A stretch of 43,542 nucleotides of DNA from a virus: positions 1 to 43,542 of the IMG/VR virus record IMGVR_UViG_3300033145_000625. One strand, 5' to 3'. Below the pieces are notes generated by a model that had not been told where the DNA came from, did not search any database, and worked only from the letters and a program-made list of their open reading frames with translations. This document shows, piece after piece, positions 16,140 through 26,064 of the stretch. Positions within the stretch are counted from its first letter, which is position 1. Each line of letters starts with the position of its first letter. The position numbers and the translations under genes were made by a program.

Positions 16140-18026
16140 ATGCCCCTGATCTTCAATCCTACCGGCTTCCTGGATATCGCTACTGATCCAAGCGATCTTC
16201 CAAGCGTGAGCAACGGCCCAAGTTCTGAAGCCTCAGACGCTCTCCAACGTCTAAAGAACATGAGGACCGACCGGCAGGGCATGGCCATTGTCCGGGATGG
16301 GTCCAGTATAATCAATTCAACGGCTATGGCCACCCCCATACATTTGATCATGGAACAAAAAGGCGTCCGGTATGCCTTTGCCGGAAGTAATATTTATCAG
16401 GATGAGATCTCGATTGAATCCGGGTTAACGAATGCTGAATGGTCGGCAATTAAATATAATGCCTTCAATTCAACCAATGAGGAGATTTTTGCCCTCAACG
16501 GTACGGACCGGAAAAGAATAGCGGGAACCGAGGTGGAAGAGTGGGGCCTGGATGCGCCCACCGTGGCCCCAGTAGTCTCAGGTGTGACCAGCGCGGTCAC
16601 TCATGACTGGGAACTTGAAGAGGGGACTGGGGCCACATATCAGTTTACCAAAGAAACCGGTAATTACGTCCATACTTTTGGCTGGGAAGCTGAATTTCTT
16701 GGCAATGATGATTCTTACGCCGATTCAACTTTTGTGACCACCTGGCTATTCGAACTATTCAATCAGGCTAATAAATTCAAAGTAAAATATACTTACGCGC
16801 GGCAGGATGGTGACACGGTTATCGCCGAGAGCAATGGTTCGCCTGAGACGGTTGTCGGGGTTGATGTTCTTAATGCCTGGCTTGCATCCTGGACAGCCAG
16901 CCCGGATACTCAGGTAACCCATGTTCGAATATACCGGACCCTGGCCAACGGCAGTCTTTATCTTTTTGAAACGGTGGCCGTAGCCGCCGATGGCGCGGCG
17001 GGCAGTATAATTTTGACCGATAGCGACGGTGAACTTGGCGATGGCATTCCCACCGATCACGACAGACCTCCGGCTGCGGGAACGGTGGTGTTTGGGCCGG
17101 ACTTTGACGGTACAGTTTTCATCCTAGCTGGAAATAAACTTTATCCGTCTAAGCCCAAACAACCCGAATATTATCCGCCTGATGATGCCATAGAAGTTTC
17201 CTCCATTCAGGATCCGTTAATTGCCGGAACCATTTGGAACGGGAACGTCTATGTGGCAACTAAATCAGATATTTATCAAATTCAGGGGACGGGGAGCGCA
17301 ACTCTTTTTCCCTATGGCTTATCCGTTCAGACCGGCACTCAATCTCAACAAGTATTTCTGGGAATAATGGGATTCGGGATATATCATCTTGGACCGGATG
17401 GACTTTATTTGTTTAATGGTGAAATCGATCTAAATATTACCGAGGACAGATTTGAGCCTATATTCCGGGGTATAACCACGAACGGTATCCCGGGCTTGGC
17501 CCTGAATAATCTTGATAGCGCTTGGCTGGTTCATTGGGACAATAAGCTGTATTTGGGGTATGAGGGAGTGGGCGTAAGTACGACTTCAATATTAGTCATA
17601 GCTTTAAAAACGGGTAAGATCAGATATTACGATTATGGCCTGAATTTCACCACGGCCATGAGAGATATAACGAATCGGCGAATATTGGCCGGCGCGTCGA
17701 CCGGCGTGATCTGGCATCTGGAAAAAATAACCGCTGCGAAAGATGATGACGCCGATATAGCCTGGGAAGTTCAATCAAAAGACTTTACTCTTCAAACGCG
17801 CCCTCATTTTCCCAGGTGGGCTAAGTATGACGTGGACTCTTCTAAGGCTTCAGAGGTAACAGCCGAAATATTATTAGATGATGCGATACATCAATCTCAC
17901 GTAATTGCCGCGGCTCAATCTCGAAAAATTAGGCGTCGTTTAATTACGGAAGGAAATGGCGGGAGGGCCTCGATCCGCATAAGCGGATTGGGTCCCGCGA
18001 CAACGTATTTAGCAGAAATGGAGTAA
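16140..18026 (+). CDS. Tail nozzle/stabilisation-type beta-propeller protein
   Basis: A 628-residue, strand-rich protein with repeated blades. Around residues 330-470, segments such as GNKLYPSKP, WNGNVYVATKSDIYQI and GFGIYHLGPDGLYLFNGE recur at roughly propeller-blade spacing. Such proteins form the distal tail tube or nozzle of short-tailed phages (for example P22 gp10-type). An inserted Ig-like or fibronectin-like stretch (about 145-290) contains TYARQDGDTV. It follows adaptor genes and precedes ejection-type proteins, which supports the assignment. Confidence 0.6.
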   Translation: MPLIFNPTGFLDIATDPSDLPSVSNGPSSEASDALQRLKNMRTDRQGMAIVRDGSSIINSTAMATPIHLIMEQKGVRYAFAGSNIYQDEISIESGLTNAEWSAIKYNAFNSTNEEIFALNGTDRKRIAGTEVEEWGLDAPTVAPVVSGVTSAVTHDWELEEGTGATYQFTKETGNYVHTFGWEAEFLGNDDSYADSTFVTTWLFELFNQANKFKVKYTYARQDGDTVIAESNGSPETVVGVDVLNAWLASWTASPDTQVTHVRIYRTLANGSLYLFETVAVAADGAAGSIILTDSDGELGDGIPTDHDRPPAAGTVVFGPDFDGTVFILAGNKLYPSKPKQPEYYPPDDAIEVSSIQDPLIAGTIWNGNVYVATKSDIYQIQGTGSATLFPYGLSVQTGTQSQQVFLGIMGFGIYHLGPDGLYLFNGEIDLNITEDRFEPIFRGITTNGIPGLALNNLDSAWLVHWDNKLYLGYEGVGVSTTSILVIALKTGKIRYYDYGLNFTTAMRDITNRRILAGASTGVIWHLEKITAAKDDDADIAWEVQSKDFTLQTRPHFPRWAKYDVDSSKASEVTAEILLDDAIHQSHVIAAAQSRKIRRRLITEGNGGRASIRISGLGPATTYLAEME

Positions 18027-18029
18027 ATT

Positions 18030-19076
18030 ATGGCAAGATTATCAGGAATGCCAGGAACGGTGTCATCTATACCTTTTGGTCCAGCAGGTCCAATTACGCC
18101 TATAGGGCCTGGGGGATTGCCCTCGTTGGATTTAATTCCGGGCGTACCGGCGGCACAAGCTCCTATTCCTGGAGTAAATGCCCCAGAGTCGGCTGTTAAT
18201 ATTTTGAATCCGAATGTGGCCCAATTGCTTGGGGCCAATATATTGACCAGGGATACTCTTGCGACCGGCCCGGATGCTGGATTTTTTCAGAATCTTATAG
18301 GGGGCAGGATTGATAAACTTGGTAACAGGATCACCGGCTTTGGTGATTTTCTTGCAGAATTTCAGGGGCCTGATCGGGATCCGCTGGGCGGTCTGATCCC
18401 CCAGACTCCCGTTCCCGAAACCACTAATATGTTTGGCAATATTGATCCGCTTAGTCCGGAAGGAATTGAGTTTTCCATGATCGAGGGGCCGGGAGGAGTC
18501 CCTTCCGGCCCCTCGGGTGAACTCGGAGAACCAGGCCCGGGCGGCGGCGGTGCCCCGGGAACAACCGATCTTACTACTCTGGGGGGTGAAGCGTCCCAGG
18601 TGCTTGATGAGGCCGGGCGAGTCCGGCGTTCCTTTGCCGAACAGTTCGAGGACCTGCTTTCTGGCCGCTTTGACCCGGCCACTTCCCCGGCCTTTGTGGC
18701 CCAGCGTGAAGCGATCGAGGATCAATTCAGGGCGGCCGAGGACGAAATTCGGGCTACGCTGCCTGCCGGCGGTCCTTTAAATTCTGCCTTGACTAAACTC
18801 CAACTGGCGAAGGGCCGAGCAATATCCGACACTCTCAGTAATATATTAGGGCAGGAAAGGGAAAAAGCTTTTCAGTTTGCCACCGGCCAAACCGGAGTTG
18901 GATTAGGAGCCCTCGAGGGCGCCGAGAGATTGAGCTTATCCGAGTTGTTAGGCCAGCAGGGCCTTGATCTTCAAAAGTTACAACTTCAAAACCAGATTGA
19001 ACAGGCAATGCAGGAAAGAGAAGATCAAACGTCAAGCGATGTGGTCCAATTTATTTTAAATATATTGGGGATATAG
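18030..19076 (+). CDS. Ejection/internal virion-type protein with Gly/Pro-rich N-terminus
   Basis: A 348-residue protein. Residues 1-180 are disordered and dominated by Pro, Gly and Ile (PAGPITPIGPGGLP and similar). From about 190 on it becomes helical and Ala/Gln/Glu-rich (FAEQFEDLLSGRFDP, then a run of QLQNQIEQAMQERE). Short-tailed phages carry such proteins inside the head for ejection into the cell at infection. Two more such proteins follow at once. Inference from pattern and order. Confidence 0.55.
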   Translation: MARLSGMPGTVSSIPFGPAGPITPIGPGGLPSLDLIPGVPAAQAPIPGVNAPESAVNILNPNVAQLLGANILTRDTLATGPDAGFFQNLIGGRIDKLGNRITGFGDFLAEFQGPDRDPLGGLIPQTPVPETTNMFGNIDPLSPEGIEFSMIEGPGGVPSGPSGELGEPGPGGGGAPGTTDLTTLGGEASQVLDEAGRVRRSFAEQFEDLLSGRFDPATSPAFVAQREAIEDQFRAAEDEIRATLPAGGPLNSALTKLQLAKGRAISDTLSNILGQEREKAFQFATGQTGVGLGALEGAERLSLSELLGQQGLDLQKLQLQNQIEQAMQEREDQTSSDVVQFILNILGI

Positions 19077-19085
19077 GAGGTTTTC

Positions 19086-20549
19086 ATGCCCTCATTTGCA
19101 GGAGCGGTTAGAGGGGCGAACCTTTATTTCGCTAAAAAGGAAAAGGAAGAGCAGCAGGCTCGCGAAGACAAACGCCAGGACCAAAGAGTTAAAATTTTGC
19201 TGGATAAAAGTAAGCGGGAACAGGCGGATTTTGCTTCCAAGGAACAGATCCGGGGTTTGTTTTATACTGAATTACAAGAGGCTTTTGGCGTTCAAGACGC
19301 TGCTGGTATTCCTGGCGAAGTTAAGGGTGGCCTTCCTACGCTCAGGATCGCCGACGGTAAACCTACTCTTCCGGAACCGCCTTCTGATGAAGAGCGCCAA
19401 CAACGTTTTACAGACTTTGTAACAGATCCCCGGAATCAAGCCCTGGCGGCCATGGCCGGCATCACCGGATTTACTCAAATTGGGGCTCAAGCTGGTTTAG
19501 AGAAACGCCGTGGATCTTTAAGGGGTGAGGCTTTTACCCGGGCCGTTATTGGAGTGGGGGGACTTGAAATAGACGAAGCCCGGACGATGATCTCGAATGT
19601 CAGCCTTGAGCGCGCCGTTCAGGAAGACGGTTCTGTAAAAATAGTACCCGTGACTAAAACTGGATTTACTCCGTCTTCCTCCCAGCACGCGTATATAACT
19701 CTCATGCAAAGATTTCCGGAATTTGCGGAAGACTTATTGACTTCCCTTCAAGGCCGTGCGGCCCAGGGGACGCCGGGAGCGGCACCATCATCAGCGGCGC
19801 CGACTCCAGCCTTGCCAGCCCCAGAAATATCTGTATCTCCGGGTGCCCCGGGCTTATTAGAATCCGTACCAACCCGGTTGGCAGAACCGGCGGCCGCCAA
19901 GCCTTCTCAGCTATTTAAGCCGCCTCGAGGGAAACGCACAATTCCCGCAGCAGAAAAAGGATTGTATGTAAATCCTGAAAATCTCTCTCCTTTGTCAGCT
20001 TCTCATACGGGGGTTCCGATCTCTGAAAGAGAGGCGGGAGGCCAGGGTTTTATTCGTGTGACCGCAAAGGCGGCGGAAAAGGTAGAGGCTATCCGTGTGG
20101 CTGCGGTCCCATTAAATACTTTACAGGATTTGATGGAACAGGTGATGCCGCCCGCCGAGAACGCCGCGGCACGACTTACCACTGGACCACTCCGGGGACT
20201 GCAGGCTATCCTTCAAACAGATTCGGATAAAACTTTATTCAGAAGCTTGGGTCAAAGTATTATCTCTGCCGTAGCCCGGGCAGGCGGCGAGGTGGGCGCT
20301 CTTACTAAAACAGATCAGGATTTAGCCAAATCCCTTATACCTCAGATTGCGGATCGAGCGGACGTGGCCTTTAAAAAGATACTTACCCTGCGACAGCTTT
20401 ACGTGAACAAGGCTCAGGCTATTCTGGGGAAACCTTTTGAAAAGCCGGTCCTTACAAAATGGCAGGCCGAAGCCTTTTTTTCAGCAGCTAACGGGGATAA
20501 GAAAAAGGCTGAGTCAATGGCGATAGCCGCTGGATTTACGGTACAGTAA
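19086..20549 (+). CDS. Ejection/internal virion-type protein
   Basis: A 487-residue protein preceded by ATAGGAGGTTTTC. It has a highly charged helical N-terminus (FAKKEKEEQQAREDKRQDQR), an Ala/Pro-rich linker at about 225-280 and a helical C-terminal region. No enzyme motif is seen. Second of three consecutive large helical proteins, the arrangement of ejection proteins. Function inferred. Confidence 0.5.
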   Translation: MPSFAGAVRGANLYFAKKEKEEQQAREDKRQDQRVKILLDKSKREQADFASKEQIRGLFYTELQEAFGVQDAAGIPGEVKGGLPTLRIADGKPTLPEPPSDEERQQRFTDFVTDPRNQALAAMAGITGFTQIGAQAGLEKRRGSLRGEAFTRAVIGVGGLEIDEARTMISNVSLERAVQEDGSVKIVPVTKTGFTPSSSQHAYITLMQRFPEFAEDLLTSLQGRAAQGTPGAAPSSAAPTPALPAPEISVSPGAPGLLESVPTRLAEPAAAKPSQLFKPPRGKRTIPAAEKGLYVNPENLSPLSASHTGVPISEREAGGQGFIRVTAKAAEKVEAIRVAAVPLNTLQDLMEQVMPPAENAAARLTTGPLRGLQAILQTDSDKTLFRSLGQSIISAVARAGGEVGALTKTDQDLAKSLIPQIADRADVAFKKILTLRQLYVNKAQAILGKPFEKPVLTKWQAEAFFSAANGDKKKAESMAIAAGFTVQ

Positions 20550-20555
20550 GGTATT

Positions 20556-22229
20556 ATGCCTAATATATTCGATACCATAGAGGCGGAAGAAAAAAAGACC
20601 ACCGCCGGGAATGTCTTCGATGAAGTCGAGGCTGAGGAAAAACAAAAAAAGCGGGGATTCTTTGAGTTGTTCACGGCCGGTGCCGTTGCCGAACAGGAAA
20701 CCCAGGAAGCTCTCGCGCCCCACATTCAGCGCCAGGGAGCAAAGTTATTACCTTTTATCGGGGATATTGGGCTTACCGCAACGGTTCCCCAGGTTGGGAT
20801 TCCCTTGAAAGCCGGTCGGGGCGCCAAGGCCGGCTTACAGCTCCTTAATCTGTTTCGCCGGAGTACCGCGGCTGGCGCCGGTAGTTTTGCTGGATCGGCG
20901 GCGGAACAGCAGATAAGGGAAGGCGAGGTCGATTTAGGGCGTGCCGCAAAAGAAGGGCTGATCGGTTTTGCTGGAGAACCGGGCCTTAGCCTGGTACTCG
21001 GAACCGGAAAGTTTGCCCTAAGACAGTCTGCGAATATTGCCAAGGATATCACCATCCTGGGAGGTAAGGCGAAAAAAATCATCAGCAGCCAGCTGATTGA
21101 AAATACTACAACCCGGGCCAATAAATTTGTGGAGGAGATCGCCCCGGATATAATCAGAGCCCAGCAGGTACCCGGTGCTAAAATAGGAGACCAGGTAAGC
21201 GCGGCCATGGATGAAAACAAACTCGCTTATGGTCGATTCAAGGATGTTCTTGTGGAGGCGGTTGGTGGTGAGAAGGGAAAGGTTTTGATAGATGATCTAT
21301 CTCAATTTTTAGCAGATTCCATGGAAGCAACGACTATCAAGACCTCAAAAAATCCAATCATTGAAGCCACCCGGCGCGTGGATGGCGTGATAAAAGACCT
21401 GGGCTTTACCACTGATTCCCCCCAAGCCCGTCAACTCCGGAAGATTATGGTGGGAGGCTTGGATTCAATAACGCCGAATGAAGTTGAGTTTATATTCACC
21501 AATGTTTTCCCGAAAAAAACCAAGGCCTGGTTCAAACTTACCCCAGATACTCGGCGGGCGAGAGAGGAACTGAAAGACGCCCTGATCAACGATATGGGGA
21601 AAATTACCTCTGTGGCGGGTGAGACGGCCGCGGATATTAAAAAGGCTAGTGACGATGTTTTCAAGGCTATAAAAGAATTTCAGGTAATAGAAAGCATTTA
21701 TAAAAAAGCCGTTAAGATCGATGATGTCACTGGCGCGGCCACGATAAGACCGCAGCAGTTAGCAGATTCAATTAATCGAAATAAGAAATTTTTCCAACAG
21801 AGTATGTCCAAGGAAGCCTTTGCGGATGTCTGGCCTAAGCTGAAGGCCGAAGCCGATTTCTATGAGGGAATTGCCAAGAGGTTGAAACTCGGGGAAACCG
21901 AGAGCGGCTTTGCGGCCGTGAGTCAGTTTGCTGGACCTGGGACTAGTATTGCCCTGGGGGCTCTCGGCGGAGGACCGGGAACGGCTGCCGGTGTTTTGGT
22001 TGGAGCTGAATTGTTTGGAGCCGCATCCGCCTGGGCCTTGCTGTCTGATTCAGGGCGGGCGGCTATAAAATTTACCCAGAAGGTTCCTACCAAAGAAGCC
22101 TTAAAGATTCCATTCCGTTTGGGAGCGCGGGAAACGTTAAATCAACCGGACAGGGAAGGACAGGTCGGGACGAGAATAAAAGAAGGACTTCGCCTGGGGG
22201 GCAGAGAGCTTTTACTTAGCGGACAATAA
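20556..22229 (+). CDS. Ejection/internal virion-type protein with glycine-zipper membrane segments
   Basis: A 557-residue protein that opens with a near-duplicated motif, NIFDTIEAEEKK (3-14) and NVFDEVEAEEKQ (19-30). Hydrophobic Gly/Ala-rich stretches at about 100-150 and 450-495 (GTSIALGALGGGPGTAAGVLVGAELFGAA region) could insert into a membrane. Long charged helices lie between. This combination is typical of phage proteins that leave the particle and form a channel in the envelope. No lysozyme or peptidase domain is visible. Confidence 0.55.
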   Translation: MPNIFDTIEAEEKKTTAGNVFDEVEAEEKQKKRGFFELFTAGAVAEQETQEALAPHIQRQGAKLLPFIGDIGLTATVPQVGIPLKAGRGAKAGLQLLNLFRRSTAAGAGSFAGSAAEQQIREGEVDLGRAAKEGLIGFAGEPGLSLVLGTGKFALRQSANIAKDITILGGKAKKIISSQLIENTTTRANKFVEEIAPDIIRAQQVPGAKIGDQVSAAMDENKLAYGRFKDVLVEAVGGEKGKVLIDDLSQFLADSMEATTIKTSKNPIIEATRRVDGVIKDLGFTTDSPQARQLRKIMVGGLDSITPNEVEFIFTNVFPKKTKAWFKLTPDTRRAREELKDALINDMGKITSVAGETAADIKKASDDVFKAIKEFQVIESIYKKAVKIDDVTGAATIRPQQLADSINRNKKFFQQSMSKEAFADVWPKLKAEADFYEGIAKRLKLGETESGFAAVSQFAGPGTSIALGALGGGPGTAAGVLVGAELFGAASAWALLSDSGRAAIKFTQKVPTKEALKIPFRLGARETLNQPDREGQVGTRIKEGLRLGGRELLLSGQ

Positions 22230-22234
22230 TAGCC

Positions 22235-23491
22235 ATGGCTGGAATAAAAGAAACATATCGGGTGCCCACGAACAGCGTGGACAGCATTAATAATGCGCTG
22301 AGTTTTATCATGGATCGCCTTGATAAGCTTGAGGGCTTCCGGGGGACTCCTGAATTTCAGGCCGATGTATCTTTGACCGATCATCAAATAACTAAGGTTG
22401 CTGACGGTCAGGCCGCGGATGACGGTGTTTCTTTGACTCAACTTGATGTAGTTCCTCAGCCACTCAATATCGGGGATGAACCTGAATTTGAGAATGTCAC
22501 GATTAACGGTCTGACCGCCTCCAGGTTGATTGCTACAGACGCTCTAAAAACGTTAGAAAGTGTGGCCAATCTTTCTTCGTGGATATCTGGGACTGCGAAC
22601 GAGATAGACATTTCAGATGATGGCGATGGAACCATAACGATTAGAATCGTGAATCCTCTAATCGTAGCCAAAGGCGGGACTGGTCTGGCGACCATTACCA
22701 ATCACGGTCTAATGCTTGGCTCGGGGACTGGGGCCGTGACTCCCCTGGCCGCTGCAACCAACGGGAAACTCCCTATAGGCTCAACCGGGGTCGATCCCGT
22801 TTTGGCTACATTGACAGGCACTACCAATCAAATAGAGATCACGAACGCAGCCGGAAGCATAACTCTCTTGTTTGATAGTCCTACTTATATCGCAACCGCC
22901 GTCAATATAGCAAATGGTAATTATTCTGAATTCCATGAAGATGGCGGCTTACATTTTCGCGGCATGGCTGGGCTACCTTCGGGCGATTTATATATTCATG
23001 AAGGGGCTCAGACCATAGATATCAGTACGCCCGGTCAAGGGGTTTACGTTAAGATAACCGGCATGACCACCGGGATATTGAATCAAGATGTTATCGTGAC
23101 ATCCAACGCTTTTCGTACCGGTCACATCGGCATGTACCTGGTCAGCTGGCAAATCTCTGGCGATTCAGATGGTAACAATAAAGATTATGAGGTTGATATT
23201 TTTGTAAATGGAGTTGAGCAACTTCAAGGATCGTCAAGAAAACAATTCGGAGCCGCCGCCTCCCTGGGATCATTTTCTGGCACGGGTATTATTGAGATAA
23301 CGGATGTTGAGCATGATATTGATATCCGAATGAAGGAAGTAGGCGCAGGGGTTGGAACAGACTTCGACATTTTTAACATGAATTTTAATATTCTTCACAT
23401 TTCCGGGTTTACTGCGGAACGCAAAATGTGGGGTGCGAATATGTGGGGTTCCGATATGTGGGGTTCCGATATGTGGGCTCAGGTGGCTTAA
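22235..23491 (+). CDS. Tail fibre protein
   Basis: A 418-residue protein with an N-terminal helix (SINNALSFIMDRLDKLE), a shaft region rich in Thr, Gly and Asn (about 90-230: TINGLTASRLI, GTGLATI, GSGTGAVTPLAAA) and a C-terminal TNF/C1q-like jelly-roll segment (about 255-395, GMYLVSWQISGDSDG). Such domains bind receptors. The very end is a run of MWGSD units described separately. Position after the ejection genes fits. Confidence 0.75.
   Translation: MAGIKETYRVPTNSVDSINNALSFIMDRLDKLEGFRGTPEFQADVSLTDHQITKVADGQAADDGVSLTQLDVVPQPLNIGDEPEFENVTINGLTASRLIATDALKTLESVANLSSWISGTANEIDISDDGDGTITIRIVNPLIVAKGGTGLATITNHGLMLGSGTGAVTPLAAATNGKLPIGSTGVDPVLATLTGTTNQIEITNAAGSITLLFDSPTYIATAVNIANGNYSEFHEDGGLHFRGMAGLPSGDLYIHEGAQTIDISTPGQGVYVKITGMTTGILNQDVIVTSNAFRTGHIGMYLVSWQISGDSDGNNKDYEVDIFVNGVEQLQGSSRKQFGAAASLGSFSGTGIIEITDVEHDIDIRMKEVGAGVGTDFDIFNMNFNILHISGFTAERKMWGANMWGSDMWGSDMWAQVA
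23426..23470 (+). repeat. Three 15-bp tandem units encoding MWG(S/A)(D/N)
   Basis: Units at 23426-23440, 23441-23455 and 23456-23470. The last two are identical (ATGTGGGGTTCCGAT), the first differs at a few bases, and a partial fourth unit follows. They encode the fibre's C-terminal tail. Exact tandem copies at a receptor-binding tip can expand or contract by slippage. Confidence 0.8.
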
Positions 23492-23576
23492 AAATAATGA
23501 ATGGAAATATTTGATGGCTGACCTGATTTGCATACCGGATAAAGCCCCGGCTCACGTGCTTGAAGTGGGATGAAAG

Positions 23577-24002
23577 ATGGCTAAGTGGACAGTAGCTTTG
23601 CGAGCATACGAAACACCAAATAATCCAGGGAACTGGTCTGTTCCTGGAGATGTCGTGCATTTCAAGCCGCTTGACAGGGCATTTACCTGGACTGCTGATG
23701 AACGCAAACAATATTTGATTGTAACAATCGAGGGACTTACTGAAGAACAAATGGTTGCATTGCGGGAGCCTGTTTATGATTTAACCTTTAGGCAACACCT
23801 TAAAAAACATCGATTTAATTTCCCCTTTAAGTATCTGCGGTCTATTGGTGTCGATGAAAGAAGGATGCTTGATAAAAAAGTTCACTATAGTCCTGAGTTG
23901 TCTGCCCTTCCGGTAACTGCGTGTTTCGACAAATATAAAAACAGGTTTGTACTGATAACGGACAATTTAAATCCCGTCGATACATCGGTGGCATATCAAT
24001 AA
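23577..24002 (+). CDS. Hypothetical protein between tail fibre genes
   Basis: A 141-residue soluble protein with many Lys, Arg and aromatic residues. No motif recognised. A 19-codon frame (23514-23573, beginning MADLICIPDKAP) lies just before it in the 85-base gap and could be translated. Located among fibre genes, so an assembly or attachment role is possible. Confidence 0.6.
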   Translation: MAKWTVALRAYETPNNPGNWSVPGDVVHFKPLDRAFTWTADERKQYLIVTIEGLTEEQMVALREPVYDLTFRQHLKKHRFNFPFKYLRSIGVDERRMLDKKVHYSPELSALPVTACFDKYKNRFVLITDNLNPVDTSVAYQ

Positions 24003-25123
24003 TGGGCAGTATCACTACATATCACTCTGACGGCAATGGAGCATTGCCAGGAGGAGGCAACCCTACTTATAGCTCTCTTGTTACCTGGGAAGATGCCACG
24101 ACCGGCGATCAGTCGGGTCAAGGATTGGTCGAACTCACCTGTTATTATAAAAATGGAGGACACAATGACGGTGATGTTGATGTGGCGGATTCTACCAACA
24201 CCGACTCAACTAACCGTCGTATTATTAGGTCTGCCACTACAGATGATACCCCTTCCATAGGTGGAGATGCTTTTGCGGGCAAGGCAAATACGGGAGCGGA
24301 TTTTGTTTATACGTTGGATGCCGGACGGTGGGTCATAAGATTATCCGAAGAATATTCCCGCATTGAAAATCTCGGGATGAAGGCAACGCAAAATAATATT
24401 TTTAATGATTCTATATTGCATTTAGAAGGTGATCATACACAAGCTATAAATTTTGTAATTCGCGATTCAGCCAATGCTGGTGACGGATCTTGTAAAGGGG
24501 CTCGTATTAATGCGGTTACAGCACTTTGTTATCAGGGCATTGTGTATAATGTAGATTCTGAAGGATTTTTAGAAAGTGCGGGGACCACCTCGGGATTTAT
24601 TTGTTGTACGGCTGTTGGAAATGGTGGAATGGGTTTTTATGCGGATCGAGATATTTATTGTTGGAGTTGTTACGGAGCAAATAACATAACAGCAGATTTT
24701 AGGGATGATTCTGCAAGATGGCTTACGGGTTCTGGATGGAACGCTTCTAAGGATACAACTTCGGACTTAGGTGGCAAAACAACAAATAATAAAAATAGCA
24801 ATGACCTGATTACGGGCGGGGAATTAGATGGAGATTATTTAGCCACACAGTCTATTAATTGGGCCGGCGGAGCGGGCGATAATGCCGGGAAAAGCCCGTT
24901 CGGAACATTCGAGGCTATTAACGATTTCGATGGCTTCTTTAACGGTGATTCTCCTGATCCATTGGCTTTATTTGATATCGCAGGTAATGCTCGACCAGCG
25001 GGTGATGATGTGGCCTGGGATGTAGGGGCCAGTCAGTATGTAGCGGCTGGCGGCCTATCAATTCCGTTGGTCAATGCTGGACTAATAAACAGGGGACTTG
25101 TAAATGGAGGCTTGGTGAACTAA
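24002..25123 (+). CDS. Beta-helix-like tail protein
   Basis: A 373-residue protein starting in TAATG overlap with the upstream stop. Repetitive strand-rich segments (RIENLGMKATQ, SILHLEGDHTQAINFVI, TALCYQGIVYNV, SGFICCTAVGNGG) have the rhythm of a right-handed beta helix. Near the end DIAGNARPAGDDVAWDVGASQYV is a motif common in large phage and surface beta-helix proteins. The last residues repeat as LVNAGLINRGLVNGGLVN. Probably a tail fibre or accessory spike. Enzymatic activity is not evident. Confidence 0.6.
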   Translation: MGSITTYHSDGNGALPGGGNPTYSSLVTWEDATTGDQSGQGLVELTCYYKNGGHNDGDVDVADSTNTDSTNRRIIRSATTDDTPSIGGDAFAGKANTGADFVYTLDAGRWVIRLSEEYSRIENLGMKATQNNIFNDSILHLEGDHTQAINFVIRDSANAGDGSCKGARINAVTALCYQGIVYNVDSEGFLESAGTTSGFICCTAVGNGGMGFYADRDIYCWSCYGANNITADFRDDSARWLTGSGWNASKDTTSDLGGKTTNNKNSNDLITGGELDGDYLATQSINWAGGAGDNAGKSPFGTFEAINDFDGFFNGDSPDPLALFDIAGNARPAGDDVAWDVGASQYVAAGGLSIPLVNAGLINRGLVNGGLVN

Positions 25124-26052
25124 TGTATTTAGGTGATTTTTTAGAAGATGCAACGGTAACCTTTGGATTTACCACCAGTGATAAAAGCGGCGGTGCGGTG
25201 GCACCTTCCAACGCATTTGAAGCCGCTGATTTGGATTGGTATAAGGACAATGTTGCATTTGCTCCTGCCGGCGTGGTCATGACAAGCCCGCTTGTTTCTA
25301 CAGGTCTTCATGGGGTTGTCGTAGACACTTCTGATGACGGGGGGGATAATTGGGTAACGGGATCAGACTATATGGCCGTATTGACCCCGGACGAAACCGT
25401 GGACGGTGAGACGGTAATTCGAGTTGTGGCACAATTCGGTATTGAAAATCGCAGCCCCGGTGACGGAACAAATCTTACAGAGGCTGGCGGGGACGGAGGC
25501 CACCTTACAGAATCGGGGGGCACGGGCGATCAATTTACGGCGATTACAGGCGATACCGGTCAAATCGGTGCATTAGGTGTTGGCCTAACGGCAATCACAG
25601 ACGATACCGGTCAGATTGGCGCACTTGGAATTGGCTTGACCGAAGCCGGCGGAGACGGAGATCACCTTGTTGAGGCCGGTGGAGATGGTGATCAGCTAAC
25701 GGCGATCAATCTTCCAAATCAGACCATGGATATTATTGGGACTATCACTGGAAATCTCGCCGGGGATGTGACTGGAAATGTAGACGGAACCGTGACAGGA
25801 AAAACGCCAGCAGAGGCCGGTGATTCAATGGCTCTAACCGGTGCTGCGGTTGACGCCATTCTGGATGAGGTTATTGAAGGCGCCGTAACTTTACGTCAAG
25901 TTATTTCGGTTGCCCTTTCAATATTGTCCGGGAAATCAAGCGGCGGCGGCCTGGTGTTCAGGAATGAGGCCGACGATACCGATCGAGTAACGATTGTTGC
26001 CGATGGAAGCGGAAACCGTACCGGATCGACTTTAGTTTTTAGTGATTTATAA
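25123..26052 (+). CDS. Repeat-containing tail fibre segment protein
   Basis: A 309-residue protein with two alternating repeat families in its middle: GGDG(D/G)(H/Q)L-type (about 118-200) and DTGQIGALG(V/I)GLT (two copies around 142-170). A following GTITGNLAGDVTGNVDGTVTG stretch resembles fibre collars of many phages. The start shares a base with the preceding stop (TAATG). Probably part of the fibre or baseplate collar. Confidence 0.65.
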   Translation: MYLGDFLEDATVTFGFTTSDKSGGAVAPSNAFEAADLDWYKDNVAFAPAGVVMTSPLVSTGLHGVVVDTSDDGGDNWVTGSDYMAVLTPDETVDGETVIRVVAQFGIENRSPGDGTNLTEAGGDGGHLTESGGTGDQFTAITGDTGQIGALGVGLTAITDDTGQIGALGIGLTEAGGDGDHLVEAGGDGDQLTAINLPNQTMDIIGTITGNLAGDVTGNVDGTVTGKTPAEAGDSMALTGAAVDAILDEVIEGAVTLRQVISVALSILSGKSSGGGLVFRNEADDTDRVTIVADGSGNRTGSTLVFSDL

Positions 26053-26064
26053 GGAGAATTAATC

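Noticed and set aside
23426-23470. CRISPR or diversity-generating retroelement repeat
   Set aside because: Units are 15 bp, gapless and coding. No spacers, Cas genes, reverse transcriptase or template copy are visible.
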